Below, piece after piece: positions 1 to 6,475 of a stretch of 64,000 nucleotides of DNA. Source of the DNA: Algoriphagus lutimaris (GTDB taxonomy: Bacteria > Bacteroidota > Bacteroidia > Cytophagales > Cyclobacteriaceae); the NCBI RefSeq assembly GCF_017051705.1, contig NZ_JAFIDJ010000001.1, positions 930,001-994,000 on the forward strand, in the 5' to 3' direction. How positions within the stretch are numbered: position 1 is the stretch's first letter; each line of letters begins with the position of its first letter. The translations under genes were made by a program, and so were the position numbers. The notes beneath the pieces were generated by a model. That model did not search any database, was not told where the DNA came from, and was given only the letters and a program-made list of their open reading frames with translations.

Positions 1-607
1 TTAAGTTCTTTTCAATTTCATATAAAAGGTCTTCTACGCGATCCAGATCTCCATCGGTATCATCCAGTTTTCGCAAGGTTTCTTTTTTACGGTTTTTGAA
101 TTTGGAGATCCCTGCTGCCTCTTCGAAAAGATCCCTTCTGGAGTTGTTTTTGTCATTCAACAACTCGTCAATCATCTTGAGTTCGATGATGGCGTAGGAG
201 TTGGAATTGATCCCTGTATCCATAAACAGGTTGGTGATATCCTTCAGGCGGCAGGTCACGCCGTTGATTTGGTATTCACTTTCCCCGGAGCGGTAGTAAC
301 GACGGGTAATCGTCACATGGGTATATTCGGTAGGAAGGAGGTTTTTGGTATTTTCAAAAGTGAGTGAAACTTCGGCCAAGTTAGAAGGCTTTCTGTTTTT
401 GGTGCCATTGAAAATAACATTTTCCATCTTGTCAGAGCGGAGCATTCGGGTTTTTTGTTCACCCAACACCCAACGGATGGCATCGACCACATTGGACTTT
501 CCACAGCCATTTGGTCCTACTACGCCAGTGATTCCTTTATCAAAATGAATCACCATTTTATCCCCAAAACTCTTAAATCCCTTGATCTCCAGCTTACTGA
601 GCAGCAT
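1..607 (-). CDS. smc: Chromosome segregation ATPase SMC, N-terminal part (cut by window edge)
   Basis: This reverse-strand frame is open from the ATG at 607 to the left edge, so only about the first 202 residues are present. It starts MLLSKLEIKGFKSFGDK, the usual SMC opening, followed by the Walker A region GPNGCGKSNVVDAIRWVLGE near residues 33-52 and the Q-loop region with FEEAAGISKF near residues 151-160. SMC is the ATPase of the condensin-like complex (with ScpA and ScpB) that compacts and segregates the chromosome. The coiled coil, hinge and C-terminal Walker B half lie outside the window. The gene has a long gene-free repeat region upstream. Identification is very safe; full length cannot be checked. 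Confidence 0.95.
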   Translation of the reverse strand, partial: MLLSKLEIKGFKSFGDKMVIHFDKGITGVVGPNGCGKSNVVDAIRWVLGEQKTRMLRSDKMENVIFNGTKNRKPSNLAEVSLTFENTKNLLPTEYTHVTITRRYYRSGESEYQINGVTCRLKDITNLFMDTGINSNSYAIIELKMIDELLNDKNNSRRDLFEEAAGISKFKNRKKETLRKLDDTDGDLDRVEDLLYEIEKNL

Positions 608-790
608 CCTTTTTTATTAATCTGAAATAAGGAACAAAATAAGATCATTTGGCAGATTGTCCAAGGATTTGAGGAATCTTGAAGGATGTTTTTATTGCAG
701 TAGGTGGGTTCGATGAACAGTAGGCAGTCTCAGGTGACAGTGGTCAGTTCCAGTTGGTGGTGAGAAGTTAGAAATCGTAATTTTTTTCAT

Positions 791-943
791 CATTGCCTGC
801 CAAGAGTCAGGCAAGCGAGGGAGGCACGACCGAAGCAATCTCGACGTATGAAACATCCTTGGAATAAATACATGGTGTTTATCAGGAAATCTCATTGTAA
901 GATACCGGGATTGCCACGCTCCTTCGTCGCTCGCAATGACGGT
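791..943. repeat. REP-like dispersed repeat with inverted arms
   Basis: Two related arms face each other. The left arm (791-843) read on the reverse strand gives AGATTGCTTCGGTCGTGCC and ends in GGCAGGCAATG. The right arm (907-941) reads GGGATTGCCACGCTCC then TTCGTCGCTCGCAATGACG. Both follow the pattern 'GATTGC...CGTCG/CCTCGC...GCAATGA' typical of short intergenic repeats in Cytophagales and Flavobacteriia. The left arm carries an extra small hairpin, CCTGCCAAGAGTCAGG. The family link is from memory and was not searched. Confidence 0.5.
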
Positions 944-1000
944 GCGTGGCCAATTATATCAATAAAAAGAATTCGACTGAAATTAAAACGTCATTGCTAC

Positions 1001-1414
1001 TAAATCATACATCAAAATCATATATCCTAAATCAATCCGTCTTTGTCCTCCAGCGAGATCTTATCAATCCCATAGGCTTTGTTGCGCTGAAGGGAAAAGG
1101 TTTTTGATCTTTTAAACCATGGGTTCCGCTAATCGCTTCGCCCATGTAGGCCCCGTTGGGGTCCTCTCGCAATCAACGGTAGTCTGCCTTTGGTAGGCAA
1201 GCTGTGAATTAAAACATATTTCCTACAAAATCCCCCTTGCCCCCTTTGTATTTTGAATCTGCTTCCATTTTTGATCCTTCTTCAAGGGGGAGTTGTTCGG
1301 CATTTCAAAAATTGACCAGTAGATCTGTTTCAGCTTTATGGTTTAAGCCTTCTGCTTTTACTCACCACTGCGACTGCTCACTGCGACTGAATACTGACCA
1401 CTGGTTCAGTTTCA
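1001..1414. repeat. Long direct repeat, copy 1
   Basis: First copy of a roughly 420 bp unit. It begins TAAATCATACATCAAAATCA and ends CTGGTTCAGTTTCA. It matches copy 2 (1567-1993) almost base for base over long stretches, for example the segment from AATCCGTCTT to GGGAAAAGG and the segment from GCAATCAACGGTAGTC to CTTCAAGGGGGAG. Differences are small substitutions and indels, the largest near 1127-1160 where the text around CCATGG diverges. Inside lies a C-rich to G-rich arm pair (1228-1247 and 1284-1292). No gene is carried. Confidence 0.8.
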
Positions 1415-1566
1415 GCTTTCTAATTGAAGCTTTCTGCTTTTACTGACCACTGGCTACTGAACACTATGATCCCTTTCAGCCTTCTGATTTTCATGTTGCT
1501 TCGGCCTCCCTTAGATTGAAAAGCTGACAACTGCTTACTCTCAAAAAGTACCATCGGCACGAAACC

Positions 1567-1993
1567 TAAATCATACATCAAAAATCATAAATCCTAAATC
1601 AATCCGTCTTCGTCCTCCAGCGAGATCTTATCAATCCCATAGGCTTTGTTGCGCTGAAGGGAAAAGGTTTTTTGATCTATTATACCATGGGATCCGCTAA
1701 TCGCTTCATCCATGGCTAATAAGCTTAGACCCCGCTGGGGTCCTCTCGCAATCAACGGTAGTCTGCCTTTGGTAGGCAAGCTGTGAATGAAAACATATTT
1801 CCTACAAAATCCCCCTTGCCCCCTTTGTATTTTGAATCTGCTTCCATTTTTGATCCTTCTTCAAGGGGGAGTTGTTCGGTGTTTCAAAAATTGACCTGTA
1901 GATCTGTTTCAGCTTTATGGTTTAAGCCTTCTGCTTTTACTGACTACTGCGACTGCTCACTGCGACTGAATACTGACCACTGGTTCAGTTTCA
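1567..1993. repeat. Long direct repeat, copy 2
   Basis: Second copy of the unit at 1001-1414, in the same orientation, with about 150 bp of non-repeated DNA between the copies. On the reverse strand the copy has a 61-codon frame (1594-1779) containing KTFSLQRNKAYGIDKISLED. Copy 1 also encodes this stretch but with its frame disturbed upstream, so it may be a remnant of a coding sequence rather than a gene. The C-rich arm (1809-1827) and G-rich arm (1862-1872) are conserved. Confidence 0.8.
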
Positions 1994-2061
1994 ACCTTCT
2001 GATTTCCTAAGTCACTGCCTGCTAAAAACTGTCAACTCCAAAAAATATATTATCTTCCCTT

Positions 2062-2553
2062 ATGGATTTAGGAAACATCATCTATCTCGTTGCGGTCATA
2101 ATATATTTTATCTACCAGATCAGCAAAAACAAAAAATCAGGAGAGCCAACGGAGGAACAAGGAACATCTAAGGAAAGTCCCAAAGCTCCAACGACTTTTG
2201 AGGAATTGATGCGAGAAATCCGGGAAGCGCAAAACCCAAATCGTCCAAAACCTGCTCCTCAACCGAAAGCCCAACAAGTGGAAGTTGAGGAAATCAAGCC
2301 AGAACCTGTTAAAAAGAAATGGTATGAAGAGGCTGATGATGAGATTTCCTATTACGATGGTGCTTATGAAAAAGCAAAAACTGCAGCAGAGAAGGCAATT
2401 CCAATTTCCCAATTAGAGTTTTCAGAAATTGGAAAGCAAGCTTATAAATTACCAGAACGAAAAGTAAATCGATATGCTCAACTGATGAAAGACCCGCAGT
2501 CTGTAAAAGATGCAGTGGTCCTTTCAGAGATTTTAAATAGAAAGCATTTTTAA
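2062..2553 (+). CDS. Hypothetical membrane-anchored protein
   Basis: The product is 163 aa and not recognised. Residues 3-20 form one hydrophobic segment (IIYLVAVIIYFIYQI), directly followed by lysines (SKNKK), which predicts an N-terminal anchor with the rest in the cytoplasm. Residues 25-90 are rich in Pro, Glu, Lys and Gln and look disordered. The C-terminal third (about 110-163) is charged and ends with SVKDAVVLSEILNRKHF, which resembles a short helical tail. The repeat region lies upstream and a weak terminator follows. It is probably a real gene because of its clean length and coding-like composition; function unknown. Confidence 0.75.
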   Translation: MDLGNIIYLVAVIIYFIYQISKNKKSGEPTEEQGTSKESPKAPTTFEELMREIREAQNPNRPKPAPQPKAQQVEVEEIKPEPVKKKWYEEADDEISYYDGAYEKAKTAAEKAIPISQLEFSEIGKQAYKLPERKVNRYAQLMKDPQSVKDAVVLSEILNRKHF

Positions 2554-2587
2554 GATTTTACCAATCAATGGATTGGGATGATAATAA

Positions 2588-2648
2588 GATTGAGATCCTA
2601 AAGGTTGACTTTAAGCTTATTGATCCAATCTTTAATTTTTTTTTATTT
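2588..2648 (+). terminator. Possible rho-independent terminator
   Basis: GATTGAGATC (2588-2597) can pair, with one bulged A, with GATCCAATC (2622-2630) across a long loop. A T-rich run follows immediately. The stem is imperfect and the loop is long, so this is a weak call for the end of the preceding gene. Confidence 0.35.
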
Positions 2649-2710
2649 CCAACGATCCAAAAAACATCTTGCTATCGTAAGTGTTTATATCTAAACAAAA
2701 TCAGAAAACT

Positions 2711-3220
2711 ATGGATCAATTATCAACCAATCAATCTGGTAAACTTACCAAATCAAGAAGAGAATTTATTGAGAAGTCTGGCTTGACAGCTGCCCTTACT
2801 ATGTTTGGGATCGGGTTTTTTACCTCCTGCTCAAATTCTGACGATATGGAGCCAACAGGGAACACAGGTACTCCAACGAACCCGGGTACTGGAAGTGGAA
2901 CTGGGATATCGGTGTCTGGTAATAAGATTACAGTTGATTTAACTATTCAAAAGGACTTGAATGCCGATGGAGGTTGGCTATTGATTACCAATGGGAAAAC
3001 GTTGGTTTCTAAAGTGGGGAATGAGTTTTTCGCTCTTACTTCTGTTTGTACTCATTCAGGCTGTGATACCAATTGGAGTTTTACCAACTCTATCTACAAT
3101 TGTGCTTGCCATGGATCCAAGTTTGATACACAAGGAAATGTGATTTCAGGTCCCGCTACTCAACCTTTAAAAGTTTATGAGACGGCAGTTTCCGGTAATA
3201 TATTGACCATTACCAAGTAA
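2711..3220 (+). CDS. Rieske [2Fe-2S] protein, Tat-type lipoprotein
   Basis: The product is about 169 aa from the ATG at 2711; a GTG ten codons upstream is possible but would place extra residues before the signal. The N-terminus has a twin-arginine motif, SRREF (residues 15-19), a hydrophobic stretch and a lipobox ending FTSC (Cys40), so the protein should be exported folded and lipid-anchored. A Gly/Thr/Pro-rich linker (about 45-68) leads to the Rieske fold with box 1 CTHSGC (Cys113, His115) and box 2 CACHGSKF (Cys131, His134); Cys118 and Cys133 would form the usual disulfide. It likely transfers electrons at the outer face of the cytoplasmic membrane. No cytochrome b or oxygenase partner is adjacent, so the partner is unknown. 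Its stop lies one base from the convergent gene's stop. Confidence 0.92.
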   Translation: MDQLSTNQSGKLTKSRREFIEKSGLTAALTMFGIGFFTSCSNSDDMEPTGNTGTPTNPGTGSGTGISVSGNKITVDLTIQKDLNADGGWLLITNGKTLVSKVGNEFFALTSVCTHSGCDTNWSFTNSIYNCACHGSKFDTQGNVISGPATQPLKVYETAVSGNILTITK

Positions 3221-3221
3221 A

Positions 3222-4808
3222 CTACGGGGTATTAAATTGAAATTTTCTGATCCATAGATTTCCGATTTCCTCTTCAGATTCTAACTGATAGTTTTTTATT
3301 TTCAGCCAACTTTCCAGAAGATCCACATCAGCTTGCTCTTTAGGGTAAGCATGTTTGTAATACCCATAAATCAAGACCTCGATTTCCTTTGGAAGTTTCT
3401 TGTTCAGCTCCTGTAAAGACTCTATTGGAAAGAGCCGCTCTTGACTTACTTTATTTTCTGGCAACAAAATTTCACGGGAAAAATAGATAAAGTTATTTGT
3501 AATTATAATTCTCTCTTCATCAGCACCTTGTGTTAATTCATTTAGAGTGTTAGTTAAGTTTTGGTATTGTTTTAATTGTTTTTGATAATAAATTGAAAAT
3601 AAAGCAGGTAAGGCCAAGACTATTCCCAATAGCGCAAATTGGAACGATCTTTTTTTAATCCATATCACAGGTATCAACGCAACTAAAAACAGCACTTGTT
3701 TAGCATCTTCCTGAATGGCAGAAATAATAATCCCTAAGCCAATCAAACTGATCAACGTAATTTTCCATTTTTTAGAGTTTTGCCAAGAATTCCAACCCAA
3801 AGTAATGAGACAGGCAAGGATAGGAATAAGGATGATCAGATGCCTCGGATTGAGATAAATAGGGTTATAAAATTCCAGCGTTGAACTCATCAGCCAGAAC
3901 CCCAAGAGAAGACAAAGAAAAGCAAGTGCAAACTCAAGTTCAACAGATATTCGGAACTTCAATCCTTGATAGATGCCTGGAATCGCAAATATCAACCAAG
4001 GCCAATAAGCACGTTCTACAAAAGTAATAATCGGGGTAATGGTTAAGCGCTCTACAATTGCCCCTATACCTTTATCGGCATAGGTGTATTCAGAAATATA
4101 ATGTCCCGCATTGATAGATGTAATTCTATAGAAGGGATCTCCAAATTGAATCCAAAAATAAGTGAGGTAAAGGCTAGCCAAAACTAGTCCGGAAGCAACC
4201 AAACTGATATAGAAAGAGGAAGGAAGGAATTTGTTTTTTAGATCGAAGAGGAATAAAAGGATCACAAAAGGAGCCAAGAAAATAATGGTTTCTTTCGTCA
4301 AAAATCCTACAAAAAGAGCTAGAACAAGAATTAATCCTGCTAGGACAGGTTGTTGTTTCCTATAGATAGCCGCAACTGGTATGATCGTGACCCACAGTAC
4401 CAAAGAAGAATCAGGGTACACTTTTGTGATAAAGTGCATGAAATAAACTTGCGTACAAAACCAAATTGTGAGGAGCCAAGTCCAGGTTTTATCAGGTAAA
4501 ACCTTGTATAAAATGAAAAGAGTGATCAGGTAGCTAAGCAGAGAATAACCAGAGATGATATGGGGATCCAGTCCAAAGAAGTATCTCAACAACCCAGCAG
4601 GGATATATGCTCCCCATCGACTGGAAAAATGGTAAGAATTGACCTCCATAGTTCCTTCCCAAAAGCTTTTGCCTGCTAAGATGTAGTAGACATCATCGCT
4701 GAAGGTAATCCCATCAAATCCTACCCACCAAAATCCAATCAAGAACAACAACCCCACAATTAGCGGTAGGTTTTGTTGTCGATTAGTAAGTAAGGTGACT
4801 GTTCTCAT
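3222..4808 (-). CDS. GT-C type membrane glycosyltransferase (GT39/ArnT-like)
   Basis: The product is 528 aa with about ten hydrophobic segments over the first 400 residues and a soluble C-terminal portion of roughly 110 aa. The first outer loop after segment 1 carries FSDDVYYILAG, the acidic-pair position typical of GT-C enzymes that use polyprenyl-phosphate sugars (PMT, ArnT and relatives). Further loops contain YPDSS and the NPRHL region. The likely role is transfer of a sugar from undecaprenyl phosphate to an envelope acceptor on the periplasmic side; donor and acceptor cannot be inferred. It stands alone, convergent with the Rieske gene. Confidence 0.75.
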   Translation of the reverse strand: MRTVTLLTNRQQNLPLIVGLLFLIGFWWVGFDGITFSDDVYYILAGKSFWEGTMEVNSYHFSSRWGAYIPAGLLRYFFGLDPHIISGYSLLSYLITLFILYKVLPDKTWTWLLTIWFCTQVYFMHFITKVYPDSSLVLWVTIIPVAAIYRKQQPVLAGLILVLALFVGFLTKETIIFLAPFVILLFLFDLKNKFLPSSFYISLVASGLVLASLYLTYFWIQFGDPFYRITSINAGHYISEYTYADKGIGAIVERLTITPIITFVERAYWPWLIFAIPGIYQGLKFRISVELEFALAFLCLLLGFWLMSSTLEFYNPIYLNPRHLIILIPILACLITLGWNSWQNSKKWKITLISLIGLGIIISAIQEDAKQVLFLVALIPVIWIKKRSFQFALLGIVLALPALFSIYYQKQLKQYQNLTNTLNELTQGADEERIIITNNFIYFSREILLPENKVSQERLFPIESLQELNKKLPKEIEVLIYGYYKHAYPKEQADVDLLESWLKIKNYQLESEEEIGNLWIRKFQFNTP

Positions 4809-4954
4809 GGAGGGCTAAAAATAGGGAATTTTGTATACCAAAGCTCCTAGGTATTGAAGTATTGGAATTTATCCTTTTATAGACTGTTTGATAGATAGAG
4901 ATTTAAAATTCAATAATTATAGTGGTCTGCTAGTTTTTAATTTTTGGGCAGAAT

Positions 4955-4980
4955 TAACTCCCTCTTAGCAAGGGGGAGTT
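4955..4980. repeat. C-rich/G-rich hairpin repeat
   Basis: AACTCCCTCTT pairs with AAGGGGGAGTT (one mismatch) around a short AGC loop. It matches the core of the element at 5139-5171 and the arms inside the long direct repeats at 1228-1292 and 1809-1872. No T-run follows, so it is unlikely to be an ordinary terminator. Confidence 0.6.
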
Positions 4981-5138
4981 AGTTAAGAATTCCAAAATCA
5001 ATTTTAGGAAATATTTAAATGTTTAACTTATAAGACTTTATGTCTAAAGACCTTGAATAGAATTCAAAATACTTTTTTAAAATTCGGATTTAGTAAACTC
5101 TTTGAATGAATCCTTTCTTATTGTTTGTGTAGGAACGA

Positions 5139-5171
5139 CTCCCCCTTAGCAAGGGGGCTAGGGGGATTGTT
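5139..5171. repeat. C-rich/G-rich hairpin repeat, longer form
   Basis: CCCCCTT (5141-5147) and AAGGGGG (5151-5157) form a perfect 7 bp stem with loop AGC, followed by CTAGGGGGATTGTTTT. The order 'CTCCCCCTT-loop-AAGGGGGCTAGGGGGATT' is the reverse complement, with a longer interior, of the segment 1228-1292. It is a dispersed repeat found four times in this window. Confidence 0.65.
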
Positions 5172-5246
5172 TTCTTTCGACAATAACCGTCAAAAACTTT
5201 TTCACTTAGCGTGCTTTCTTTAGCTTTAAATCTAATTCTTGGAACA

Positions 5247-6158
5247 ATGGCTCAAGCGGGAAAAATAGAACAACAAAAAATCTTACGAGTATTTAAACTC
5301 ATCAACCTCCTTCAAGGGAATATTGGGAAACCAGTTCACCGACTAGCAGAGTTACTGGAGACGGATGAACGCACCATCTATCGATATTTTAAATTGTTGG
5401 AAGCATTGGGCTTTGAGGTTGTCAAAGAGTTCAGCAAATATAAAATCCAACAAAGACCAGGCATTGATCAAACTCTAAACTACGGCACCTTCTCCCAAGA
5501 GGAGAGTCAATGGCTGAAATCCATGATAGAAAGTCAAGGGAAAGGAAACTTGTTACATGATTCAATCCTACAAAAACTTCAAGTGCGGTCTGAAGTAAAA
5601 AAAGGATCCGAACAGCTATTTAAAGCGAATTTGGGACGTTTTGTAGATGAATTGGGTAAAGGGATACAACGTAAAACACAGGTATGGCTCAAGGACTATT
5701 ATTCCTTAAGTAGCGATACGACCAGTGATCGATTGGTGGAGCCAGTTGCTTTTTCTTCTACCTATGAAAGCATCCATGCCTTTGAGCCGGAAAGTAAAAC
5801 CATGAAGGTGTTTAAAATCGAACGAATAGGAGAAGTGGTGATATCTACCATGCCCTGGAAATTCGAAAGCAAACATCAGGTACCAGGCGCACAATTATTT
5901 GGTTTTTCTGGGAAAAGTAGGTTTAAGGTCAAATTGAAACTCTCCAAAAAGGCCTATCAGTTAATGATGGAGGAACATCCAAATGCTAGACCTTTTATGG
6001 ATGTAAAGAATAGGAATCAATATTACTTTGAAGGTGAAGTGCCCCAGTTGCCTGGTTTAGCAAGATTTATATTGGGATTACCCGGTGAAATTAAAGTAGA
6101 AGAAGGAGAGGAGTTGAAGGCTTATTTAAAGGAGCAATTGGAGCGAGCTCCCTATTAA
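5247..6158 (+). CDS. WYL-domain transcriptional regulator
   Basis: The start is taken at the ATG 5247, giving 303 aa; an in-frame GTG at 5211 would only add a hydrophobic dozen residues. The N-terminal winged helix (about residues 8-65) contains RVFKLINLL, RLAELLETDERTIYRYFKLLE and GFEVVKE, the usual DeoR/WYL-type HTH that reads DNA. A long middle part follows, and the C-terminal half (about 140-300) fits the WYL and WCX modules that bind ligands, often nucleotides or nucleic acid. Such regulators control DNA-damage, defence or metabolic genes, but nothing nearby identifies a target. It is transcribed away from the GT-C gene and followed by a decayed frame. Confidence 0.85.
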   Translation: MAQAGKIEQQKILRVFKLINLLQGNIGKPVHRLAELLETDERTIYRYFKLLEALGFEVVKEFSKYKIQQRPGIDQTLNYGTFSQEESQWLKSMIESQGKGNLLHDSILQKLQVRSEVKKGSEQLFKANLGRFVDELGKGIQRKTQVWLKDYYSLSSDTTSDRLVEPVAFSSTYESIHAFEPESKTMKVFKIERIGEVVISTMPWKFESKHQVPGAQLFGFSGKSRFKVKLKLSKKAYQLMMEEHPNARPFMDVKNRNQYYFEGEVPQLPGLARFILGLPGEIKVEEGEELKAYLKEQLERAPY

Positions 6159-6162
6159 ATAA

Positions 6163-6426
6163 TACCTCAAAAACCATTTTCCCCCGCAAGGTCAAGCAAT
6201 ATTCCAGCTACATTGGGAGGTTGGATGGGAAAACTACAATGAGGGAACAGCTTTGAGAGTTTATTAATAGGCTAAAAGGCAATTGAATAGTCAAGCAGAG
6301 TGGAGTAAAAAACTCAAAGTCCTCGAATCCGCTTGGACTGACAAAAAGAATAGATATTATATCGCCGAAGGCCTATTTCAGCAACCGAATGAAGCTGTAT
6401 TTCGCTCAGGTTATTTAAAAAACAAA
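6163..6426 (+). pseudogene. Decayed coding fragment, family unknown
   Basis: Frame +1 reads like protein across this stretch but is broken by two adjacent stops (TAA TAG at 6265-6270) and has no ATG. Before the stops it gives QAIFQLHWEVGWENYNEG and TALRVY; after them, in the same frame, EWSKKLKVLESAWTDKK then NRYYIAEGLFQQ. The composition (Trp, Tyr, balanced charges) is coding-like and the two parts are in register, which suggests the end of a gene lost by mutation. The frame runs into the terminator at 6426. The family was not recognised, and a chance open frame is not excluded. Confidence 0.35.
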
Positions 6427-6464
6427 AGCCCTGAATCATCACAATTGATTCAGGGCTTTTTTCA
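6426..6464. terminator. Bidirectional rho-independent terminator
   Basis: AAGCCCTGAATCA (6426-6438) pairs perfectly with TGATTCAGGGCTT (6446-6458) around a 7-base loop. A T-run follows on the forward strand and the reverse strand reads TTTTGTTTTTT after the stem. It ends the reverse-strand peptidase operon (stop at 6476) and blocks forward reading from the WYL side. Confidence 0.9.
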
Positions 6465-6475
6465 ATATCTAAGTC

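Larger units (their letters stand above)
608..2061. other. Gene-free region built from dispersed repeats
   Basis: This 1.45 kb stretch between smc and the next forward gene holds no convincing gene. The short open frames in it (up to 75 codons) occur inside repeated DNA and lack conserved features. It contains an inverted pair of REP-like arms (791-943), a roughly 420 bp unit present twice (1001-1414 and 1567-1993), and within each copy a C-rich/G-rich hairpin element related to those at 4955-4980 and 5139-5171. Short runs of the words ACTGACCACTG and GACTGCTCACTGCGAC recur. No promoter for smc could be called with confidence. Confidence 0.7.
4809..5246. other. Intergenic region with C-rich hairpins
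   Basis: About 440 bases lie between divergent genes. The region is AT-rich except for two G/C-run hairpins (4955-4980 and 5139-5171, listed separately). No open frame or clear promoter was found. In-frame GTG codon 5211 upstream of the WYL gene was not chosen as its start. Confidence 0.6.

Noticed and set aside
1237-1446. Forward open frame of 69 codons, and its counterpart 1783-2010 of 75 codons
   Set aside because: Both fall in the two copies of the long direct repeat; the similarity between them is due to the DNA repeat and the products are low in coding character.
1594-1779. Reverse 61-codon frame inside repeat copy 2
   Set aside because: It is inside repeated DNA, broken in copy 1, and no family was recognised; kept only as a possible fossil in the repeat finding.
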